Assembly (NCBI GenBank): GCA_030550075.1
Contig: JAUQQB010000029.1
Coordinates: 1-14,744 of the forward strand
Length of the DNA stretch: 14,744 bases
Direction: 5' to 3'
From: Chloroflexota bacterium
GTDB taxonomy: Bacteria; Chloroflexota; Anaerolineae; Thermoflexales; Thermoflexaceae
The notes beneath the pieces are model-generated. The model worked only from the letters and a program-made list of their open reading frames with translations, did not search any database and was not told the DNA's origin. Below, piece by piece: positions 1 through 6,500 of the stretch (position 1 is its first letter; the number at the start of each line of letters is the position of its first letter). Both the position numbers and the translations under genes were made by a program.

Positions 1-17
1 ACGGCCCAAAGGGCCGT
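1..17. other. GC-rich perfect hairpin at window edge
   Basis: Seven bases (ACGGCCC) pair perfectly with GGGCCGT around an AAA loop. This would be a strong stem in RNA from either strand. It could be the stem of a terminator for a gene upstream of the window, but no T-run follows it on the + strand; G/A-rich sequence follows instead. Read on the - strand, a short T-run lies before rather than after the stem. The termination role is therefore unproven. Confidence 0.4.
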
Positions 18-236
18 GGGGAGGGGGGAGAAAAATCCTTGCCCCCATGGGAAACGAACTGCGTAAGTCCTAATGAATTTCCAGGGGAAGCCATCTGCCG
101 GCCTGACTTGCGGCAGATTTACAAATCCGGATTGGAGTTCATCCGCAGAACGTCTGGTTTGGAGGCCGGTGGGGCGGCCACTGGCCCTCCGCAGCCTTCC
201 GAAACACGAGGCGGGGTCACGCGTCAGGGATCCGCG
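18..236 (+). promoter_or_regulatory. Non-coding leader of the CNNM gene, with hairpins
   Basis: This gene-free stretch precedes the CNNM-type gene. It contains an 8-bp inverted repeat (93-100 with 111-118, ATCTGCCG/CGGCAGAT, 10-base loop), a 10-bp perfect palindrome AATCCGGATT at 124-133, and GGCC-rich pairing around 163-188. An open frame continues upstream to position 39, but its translation resembles no protein and the recognisable family start is at 237. I see no convincing -35/-10 pair. A structured transcript leader is possible; nothing identifies a known riboswitch. Confidence 0.3.
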
Positions 237-1556
237 ATGGACGACAATTCTCTGTTATTGCGCTGGCTGGCTGTTTTCGGGCTGATCGGTTTAAATGCCT
301 TCTTTGCCGCAGTCGAGTATGCGGTGGTATCCGCCCGGCGGAGCCGCATCGCGGTGCTGGCTGAATCCGGTTCTCCGGCGGCCCGGACGGCTCTGCGATG
401 GCTGGAGGATGCGCGGCACCGGGATGAGATCCTGGCCACCGTGCAGGTGGGGATCACGATGGTCGGGCTGGCGCTGGGATGGTTCGGGGAACGCACGCTC
501 TCGGCGACGCTGAACCGCCTGCTCGCCCTCCCCTCGCCCACCCCGCTGGTCCGCAGTTTCCTGCAGATCCTCCCCCTGATCCTGAACCTGACCTTCATCC
601 TGGGCCTTCAGATCGTGCTGGGGGAGCAGGTACCGAAGATCGCCACCCTGCGGGCCTCAGAGCGGGTGCTGTTGAGCACCCTGGGCCCGATGCAGATGAT
701 TTACTGGCTCCTGCGCCCTCTGGTCTGGGTGCTCCACCGGGCCACGGATCTCACCCTGCGGGCTTTGCGGATCTCCGCGGATGGCTACGGGATGATGTAT
801 ACCATTGAGGAGCTGAAGCGGATCGTCGATGAGACCGGCGAAGCGGGGATCCTGGAGCCCGAGGCCCGCGAAATTCTGGAAGCCGTGTTCGACCTGGGGC
901 AGATCCCGGCCCGCCAGATCATGGTGCCCCGCACAGAGATCGTGGCCGTCGAAGCCGACGCCCCGGTGGATCAAATCGTCGACGCAGCGATCCGGACAGG
1001 CTATGACAAGTTCCCGGTTTACGAAGGCGACCTGGACCATATCATCGGGGTGGTGCATCTTCGGGAGGCGTTAAGCGCCTGGCGGGAAGGGCGTTCCGTC
1101 CGGGCGCGGGACCTGTGCCGCGAGGTGATGGTGGTGCCGGACTCCATTCGGGTGGATGATCTGCTCCGCCGGTTCCAGGAACGGGAGGAGCATCTGGCGA
1201 TCCTGGTGGATGAGTTCGGCGGCACCTCGGGCCTGGTGACGCTGCGGGACGTGCTGGAGCAGCTGGTAGGGGAGCTTCACGAGCGGGTGGAGCCCACGGA
1301 GCCGGATGTGATCGCGATGCCGGACGGATCTTATCTGATCAGCGGGCTGCTCCCGATCCAGGAGGTGAACGAACGCTTCCAGCTGGATCTGCGGGACCCT
1401 TACTATGAGACGATTGCCGGGTTCGTGCTGGGCCGCCTGGGCCGGATCGCCCGGGTGGGGGATGAGGTGGACGCCGGGGCGATCCGTTTGCGCGTGGAGG
1501 CCATGGACGGCCTGCGCATCGCCCGCCTCCGCCTGATCCCGCAAGCGGGGCGGTGA
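237..1556 (+). CDS. CNNM/CorC-type membrane protein (DUF21-CBS-CBS-CorC_HlyC)
   Basis: A 439-aa integral membrane protein of the family often labelled hemolysin C, YfjD/YhdP or CNNM transporter. Bacterial and archaeal members are linked to Mg2+ (and sometimes Co2+ or Na+) transport. The N-terminal ~200 residues form a DUF21 membrane domain, beginning with a hydrophobic helix and a typical 'NAFFAAVEYAVVS' motif. Two CBS domains follow at about residues 221-282 and 290-348 ('MVPRTEIVAVEADA' marks the first, 'HLAILVDEFGGTSGLVT' the second); such pairs bind adenine nucleotides. A CorC_HlyC domain fills ~358-438. I chose the ATG at 237 because an AGGGA sits about six bases upstream and family similarity begins there. 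The frame stays open upstream, but that part looks random. Substrate cannot be read from the sequence. Confidence 0.9.
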   Translation: MDDNSLLLRWLAVFGLIGLNAFFAAVEYAVVSARRSRIAVLAESGSPAARTALRWLEDARHRDEILATVQVGITMVGLALGWFGERTLSATLNRLLALPSPTPLVRSFLQILPLILNLTFILGLQIVLGEQVPKIATLRASERVLLSTLGPMQMIYWLLRPLVWVLHRATDLTLRALRISADGYGMMYTIEELKRIVDETGEAGILEPEAREILEAVFDLGQIPARQIMVPRTEIVAVEADAPVDQIVDAAIRTGYDKFPVYEGDLDHIIGVVHLREALSAWREGRSVRARDLCREVMVVPDSIRVDDLLRRFQEREEHLAILVDEFGGTSGLVTLRDVLEQLVGELHERVEPTEPDVIAMPDGSYLISGLLPIQEVNERFQLDLRDPYYETIAGFVLGRLGRIARVGDEVDAGAIRLRVEAMDGLRIARLRLIPQAGR

Positions 1557-1570
1557 GAACCCCATCGCGC

Positions 1571-1626
1571 GGGCTGCGGCCGTTGGGCCGCCAGGGGATC
1601 GTATCCCAACTCCAGCCCGGGAGGTG
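1571..1626 (+). promoter_or_regulatory. Possible three-way-junction leader plus rph Shine-Dalgarno
   Basis: The 75-bp gap before rph can fold into a compact branched structure. A closing stem pairs 1571-1575 with 1614-1618 (GGGCT/AGCCC). One inner stem pairs 1576-1581 with 1586-1591 (GCGGCC/GGCCGC, loop GTTG). A second pairs 1595-1599 with 1603-1607 (GGGAT/ATCCC, loop CGT). The rph ribosome-binding site (GGGAGGTGAT) begins directly after the closing stem. In such GC-rich DNA chance stems are common, so this is a candidate only. No known riboswitch class is recognised. Confidence 0.25.
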
Positions 1627-1631
1627 ATCGG

Positions 1632-2387
1632 ATGCCACGGCCGGATGGTCGCCCCAACGATGCCCTGCGACCGGTTCGCTTCCATCTGGGTTTCACGGAA
1701 TACGCCGAGGGCTCGGTGTTGATCGAGGCCGGGCGCACCCGGGTGCTGTGCAACGTCACGGTGGAGGAAAATGTGCCCCCGTGGCTTAAGGGCCAGGGGC
1801 GGGGCTGGCTCACGGCGGAATACGCCATGCTGCCGCGCAGCACCCATACGCGAACGCCGCGGGAAGCCGGGCTTCAGAGCGGGCGCACAAAAGAGATCCA
1901 GCGGCTGATCGGTCGGAGCCTGCGGGCCGCCCTGAACCTGGAGCATCTGGGGGAGCGGACCCTGATCGTGGACTGTGACGTGATCCAGGCCGATGGCGGC
2001 ACCCGGACGGCGGCCATCACCGGGGGCTATGTGGCCGTGGTCCTGGCCCTCCGCCGCCTCATCGAGGCTGGCGTCGTCCCCCCGGAGGTCCTGCGGACGC
2101 CGGTGGCGGCGGTGAGCGTGGGGATCGTGGAAGGGGAACCCCGCCTGGACCTCTGTTATGCCGAGGACAGCGTGGCGGAGGTGGATTTCAACGTCGTGAT
2201 GACCGGCGATGGGCGCTTCGTGGAGATCCAGGGAACCGGGGAAGGGCGGGCGTTCACCACGGAGGAATTTCAGGCGCTTCTGGAGCTGGCCCGCAAAGGG
2301 ATCGCCAGCCTGCTGGAAGCCCAGGCGCGCGCCCTGGAGGAAGCCGTTCCCCCGGTTCCGCCCGCTTATGAAGCGAGGGCCTTATGA
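1632..2387 (+). CDS. rph: Ribonuclease PH
   Basis: RNase PH is a phosphate-dependent 3'-to-5' exoribonuclease that trims the 3' ends of tRNA precursors (and takes part in rRNA turnover), releasing nucleoside diphosphates. It forms a ring-shaped hexamer in the cytoplasm. The 251-aa length is normal for the family. The N-terminus 'MPRPDGRPNDALRPVRF' is typical. 'GGTRTAAI' holds the phosphate-binding Thr-Arg (residues 124-125), and 'YAEDSVAEVDFNVVMT' carries the two conserved aspartates (D179, D185). The start at 1632 follows a good GGGAGGTGAT ribosome-binding site. The stop overlaps the next gene's ATG (ATGA), so the two are probably translationally coupled. The common partner gene, encoding an RdgB-type NTP pyrophosphatase, is not next to it here. 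Confidence 0.96.
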   Translation: MPRPDGRPNDALRPVRFHLGFTEYAEGSVLIEAGRTRVLCNVTVEENVPPWLKGQGRGWLTAEYAMLPRSTHTRTPREAGLQSGRTKEIQRLIGRSLRAALNLEHLGERTLIVDCDVIQADGGTRTAAITGGYVAVVLALRRLIEAGVVPPEVLRTPVAAVSVGIVEGEPRLDLCYAEDSVAEVDFNVVMTGDGRFVEIQGTGEGRAFTTEEFQALLELARKGIASLLEAQARALEEAVPPVPPAYEARAL

Positions 2388-3139
2388 GCCGGATCTGGCT
2401 TTTGCGCATGTTTGTTGCCTTTCTCTCCCTCCTGGGGCTCAGCGCATGCCTGACCCTGGAAGTTCGCACCCGCCTGGGCCCGGACGGCTCTGCCGAACGG
2501 ACGGTGGTGATCGCGGTCGATTCAGTTCTTCTGCAAACCGCGGCCATCGATCCTCTGGGGTCCTTCCGCGCGGGCGCGGAAGCGAACGGATGGCGGGTGG
2601 AGCCCTATCGGGATCCCGCGCGCGATCAGGAAGGGCTTCGCCTGCATCGCGCCCTGGCGACCATTGAGGACCTGAACCATCTGGCGGCGGGGGATCCGCT
2701 GGCCGGGCTGGAACAGGTGACGGTTGGGGAAGCGGGGGAGTTCCGGACGCTCAGCGTGACGCTATCCATCTCCGGGATCATGGATCGCCTGCGGATCGCC
2801 GCGGGGGAGCCGCCGTTTTCCCCGGAGGATCTCTCGCTGCTGCGGGCGGCGGAATTCCGCATGGTCTATGAGGTCGAGTTCCCCGGGCCCATTGTGGAGT
2901 ATTCCCCCCGCAGCGGCGCGCAGGTGGAGGGCCGGCGGATCCGCTGGGCCATCCCGCTTCGCCCGGACCAGCCGGTAGTCTCCCTCTACGCGGCCTGGCG
3001 CCCGGCGCGTTCGATCCCCAACTGCATCGGAGGCTGGATCGGTCTGGTCACGGTTCTGGGCGCGATCATCGGGCCCCGGCTCCTGTCCCCATCGCCGAGG
3101 GCGGGCCGGAGTGCTCCTCTATATGCAGTCCGGGAATGA
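2384..3139 (+). CDS. Lipoprotein, LppM-like, with C-terminal membrane helix
   Basis: A 251-aa predicted lipoprotein. Its N-terminus has a basic/hydrophobic signal ending in the lipobox LSAC with the lipidated Cys at residue 22. The following 'LEVRTRLGPDGSAERTVVIA' and the alternating beta-rich middle resemble the LppM family of actinobacterial and Chloroflexota lipoproteins, but this is pattern memory rather than a search. A hydrophobic helix near the end (about residues 215-233, 'IGGWIGLVTVLGAIIGP') followed by a basic tail adds a second membrane anchor. It overlaps rph by four bases (ATGA), so it is probably in the same operon, though no functional link to RNA processing is evident. Its own function is unknown. 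Confidence 0.75.
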   Translation: MSRIWLLRMFVAFLSLLGLSACLTLEVRTRLGPDGSAERTVVIAVDSVLLQTAAIDPLGSFRAGAEANGWRVEPYRDPARDQEGLRLHRALATIEDLNHLAAGDPLAGLEQVTVGEAGEFRTLSVTLSISGIMDRLRIAAGEPPFSPEDLSLLRAAEFRMVYEVEFPGPIVEYSPRSGAQVEGRRIRWAIPLRPDQPVVSLYAAWRPARSIPNCIGGWIGLVTVLGAIIGPRLLSPSPRAGRSAPLYAVRE

Positions 3140-3410
3140 GCCTGCAGCAGGTCCTGTTAGCCTCCAAAGCATGAACGAGAAATCCCAGGGACCCCCGGTG
3201 GTGATCTGGTGTCCTCGCTGCCGCGCGATGCTCCCGGCGGATCAGCGGGAGTGTCCGGTTTGCGGCGCGCGGCTTGCGGAAGAGGCATCGCAATCAGTCG
3301 ATTTCCTTGGCCTCACGCTATCGTTCCTCTGGTATCCGCTTCTGGCTCTGGGGATCGCCTGTATCGGTCTGGTGATCTGCGTAGCCCTGTTTCAATGGCT
3401 GAGCCGATGA
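3123..3410 (+). CDS. Small zinc-ribbon membrane protein
   Basis: A small protein (95 aa from the ATG at 3123) with an N-terminal zinc ribbon: CPRC at residues 30-33 and CPVC at 44-47, the usual CxxC-x10-CxxC spacing. A single hydrophobic helix follows at about 68-90, before a short basic C-terminus. The start is uncertain: GTG at 3111, ATG at 3123 (GGAG at 3108-3111 is 11 bases away) and ATG at 3171 are all in frame, and all keep the ribbon. It overlaps the end of the lipoprotein gene in another frame, so it probably belongs to the rph operon. Such ribbon-plus-helix proteins are common and functionally uncharacterised. Confidence 0.7.
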   Translation: MQSGNEPAAGPVSLQSMNEKSQGPPVVIWCPRCRAMLPADQRECPVCGARLAEEASQSVDFLGLTLSFLWYPLLALGIACIGLVICVALFQWLSR

Positions 3411-3547
3411 ACGGGGAAGCCGGTTGCCCCGCCCGTTAGCCTGCCCTCTGATTCCCCCTCTTCACCACGGTGAACGATCCGCTGGACTTGAGAGCGGGAG
3501 ACGATTATCTAAGAGTGCTCGCTTTCTTCCTTGGTTGGAGGCGCGCC
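3411..3547 (+). other. Intergenic region before the RHS gene
   Basis: 137 bp without a gene. It should contain the RHS promoter unless that gene is read through from upstream. A strong GGAGG ribosome-binding site lies at 3537-3541, six bases before the ATG at 3548. That is why I place the RHS start there and not at the in-frame GTG at 3470, which has no visible ribosome-binding site. No terminator hairpin with a T-run is seen after the zinc-ribbon gene. Confidence 0.5.
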
Positions 3548-6500
3548 ATGGCTCGCTTCCGCTCCCCGATCGCCCTGTTCGGGATCCTGAGCCTGCTGGG
3601 CCAGCTGCCTCCCCTTCCCCCGAGACCGCCCTCCGTCTCGCCGGCCTTTCGTCCTCTGGCCGCATGGACCTTCCAGAGCCCGCTGCCGCCTCCGACGCCC
3701 CCATCGCCTCCCTCACCAACCCCGCCTGGGCCGCCCGGGGCGCTCCCACCCCCGGTAGAAGTCCCCATCACCCCTGGGACGGCGGCCCGTTTCCTCGATG
3801 GGCGGGTGCTGGTGGAAGTGCCGGCGGGGGCTCCCATCGCCCGGATGCGCCTGGATGTCCGGGAGCAGCGCCGCCTAAGCGTGGGGCAGGCGGGCATCGC
3901 CCTGGCCTTCGATCTTACGGCGACGGATGCCTGGGGCGCGCCGCTTACCCGCTTTGCCATTCCCCTCACCATTACCCTCCGCATAGGGGACTGGGTGAAC
4001 TGGGCCTCCCGGCCCGACTGGTTGCGCCCCTGGGTGGGATATCTGGATCCGGCCACGAACCGCTGGCAGGCCATCACCCCCACTTTCCTCGATGAGGCGG
4101 CGGGGATCGTCACCTTCTCCACCGATCACCTCTCCGTCTTCGGGGCCGGGACGCAGGGGGTGAAGGTCAGCGGCTGGATCCTGAATTTCAACGACACCCG
4201 GGTGGATCGCTTTTCCGGCGCCCTGGTCTGGGCGTATCCCCTGGAGCTTCCCCCCGGGCCGGGCGGGATGCGGCCGGAGCTCCGTCTCTCCTACAACAGC
4301 CGCCGCCTGGATGGGGTGTTAGCCTGGGCCCAGTCGGATGGCGTGGGCTGGGGCTGGAGCATCGATGCGGCCGAGATCCTGTGGCGCAACGTGCGGCGGT
4401 GCTTCGATGGAGCAAATTTATGTTGGGACGCTGTGCCGCTGTTAGTGGTCAATGGGGAGGCGCTGAAGCTGGTCCCCGAGGTCCCGCTCCCCCCGAATGC
4501 CCCATACACCGGGCCGGGGTCTTCCACCTACCGTTTCCGCACCGAGGACGAGCGGTTCTGGTGGATCGTGTGGAATCCGGGGCCGGAGAACGGGTGGTGG
4601 GAGGTGACCCTGAAAGACGGCACCCGTTATCGGTTCGGGACCACTCCCGACAGCCGGCAGGTGTTGCGGGGGGCGATCGGTCCATGGACGGGAAGCGGCT
4701 GGACGACGGGGGCGGCCACCGTCCGCTGGCGGGTGAAGGAGATCGTTTCCTCCACCGGGGTGACCGTCACCTTCACCTACTCCGAGCAGACCCTCGCCCA
4801 GCAGTGCGACCTCTTCAAGGCGGCGGGATTCATCGGAAGCAACGAGGGCTGCTTCGGAGACGATCCCGGTTCCGAGCGGGCCAGCTACCTGACGCAGATC
4901 ACATACCCCGGGACGCGGGCGCGGCTGGTCTGGGACCGGCGGTGGAACGGCAACGGGCCCAACGACGGCTTCGGGGCCGAGGCCTATCGATGGGACTTCG
5001 CCCAGGCGGGGATGGCCGTCATCTTCTGGCAGACGGACGCGCTGCAGAAGGTGGTCCTGGAGCGGCAGAGGGCCGACGGCTCCTGGGCCATCGTGCGGGA
5101 GTGGCGGTTCACCTACGGCATCTTCATCCCGGAGGATGAGGGGAACAAGCGGCTGCGCATCCTGACGGCCCTGCAGGAATGGGCGCCGGAGGGGAGCGGA
5201 TGGAAAGCCCTGCCGCCCCTCACCTTCGGTTATCGGGGGTACGCCAACAAGGATTGGTGCAACATCTTCGCCGGGCCCTGCAGCGAATGGGACCAGGCCC
5301 GCTTCTTCTACCCGCGGCTGGTGCGGATCGACAACGGGTATGGCGGGGTCATCGAGGCCGATTACGGGACGCCGGACGGAGGCCACTATCAGGCGAAGAA
5401 CTATCGGGTGGCATGGCGGAGGGTGAGCGACGGGCTGGGAGGCGGATGGCAGGAGGCTTATGCCTATAGCGACGATGTCCGAGGGCGATGTTATCTCTTC
5501 TGGAGCGAGGACCAGGGCGGCTGCACCTGGCCGGACGCCTTCACCGGCCCCACCGGCGGCCGCTTCCTGGGCTACCGGGAGGTAACGGTGACCTTCCAGG
5601 ACCTGAGCGGGGCGGTGCAGAAGCGGGAATGGACCCGCTTCGCCCTCCCGGAGGGGCCCACCAACGACCCCTGGCCGGTTCGGGGGCGGCCGAGGGAACA
5701 GCAGATCCGGGATCCAGGGGGCGTTCCTCTCCAGCTCGTCACCTTCACCTATGGGATCTCCCCCACCCTGGGCGGGGCTCATTTCGTCTTCCTCCAGCGC
5801 CAGGATCTCACCACCGATGGCCGCACTGTTCGCATCGAGTGGCATTACGATGCTTACGGGAACGAGATCGCCCGCCTGGACCATGGCTTCATCGATGTCT
5901 CCGGCGATGAGCGCACCCTCCATCGGGGCTATGTCTACAACCCCGACGCCTGGATCGTGGATCGGGTTGCCTGGGAGCAGATCTACGAGAACAGCGGATT
6001 GGGGGTTCATTCTGAAACCCGTTTTTACTACGACGGGGCGACTTCCCCTTCCACGCCCCCGACGAAGGGCCTTCTCACCCGCGTGGACCGGGGAAGGAGT
6101 GACTGGGGGTGGGTGAGCGAGCAGGCGGGCTACGATGCATGGGGGAACCTCACCGTCATCACTGACGCCCGAGGCCATACCACGACCTTCGGCTATGACC
6201 CGCAGGGGGTGTATCGGATATGGGAACGGAACGCCTTGGGGCACACCACCTCATATGAGTATTACGGCATCAATGAGAGCGACCCCGGACAGGGCCGTGG
6301 GCCGACCGGCGCCTTGAAGCGAGTGGTGGACCCCAACGGAGCAGCGACGGCCTACACCTATGACCCCTTCGGGCGGCTGCGAACCGTCGTTCGCCCCGGG
6401 GATTCCTGGGCTTCCCCCACGGAGGAATGGCTTTACTACGATGGGGTGGATCGGCCCTTCACCAATCAGTGGCCGCTTCTGATTTCCCACCTGGTGCGGG

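Noticed and set aside
1..17. Rho-independent terminator
   Set aside because: A perfect stem, but no T-run follows in the + direction and the upstream gene is outside the window. Reported only as a hairpin.
39..236. N-terminal extension of the CNNM-type gene
   Set aside because: The frame is open but the 66 extra residues look random. The family N-terminus and an AGGGA ribosome-binding site point to the ATG at 237.
3488..3515. Promoter TTGAGA-16 bp-TAAGAG before the RHS gene
   Set aside because: The -10 element matches the consensus at only about half its positions. Not enough support to annotate.
3470..3547. GTG start for the RHS gene at 3470
   Set aside because: No ribosome-binding site there. 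ATG 3548 has GGAGG at ideal spacing and begins a signal-like sequence.
4442..6244. 600-aa open frame on the - strand inside the RHS gene
   Set aside because: Low-complexity Pro/Arg/Gly-rich translation, no family resemblance, fully antisense to a clear RHS gene. It is a by-product of GC-rich codon usage. The same applies to 6251-7237 and 7238-8371 on the - strand.
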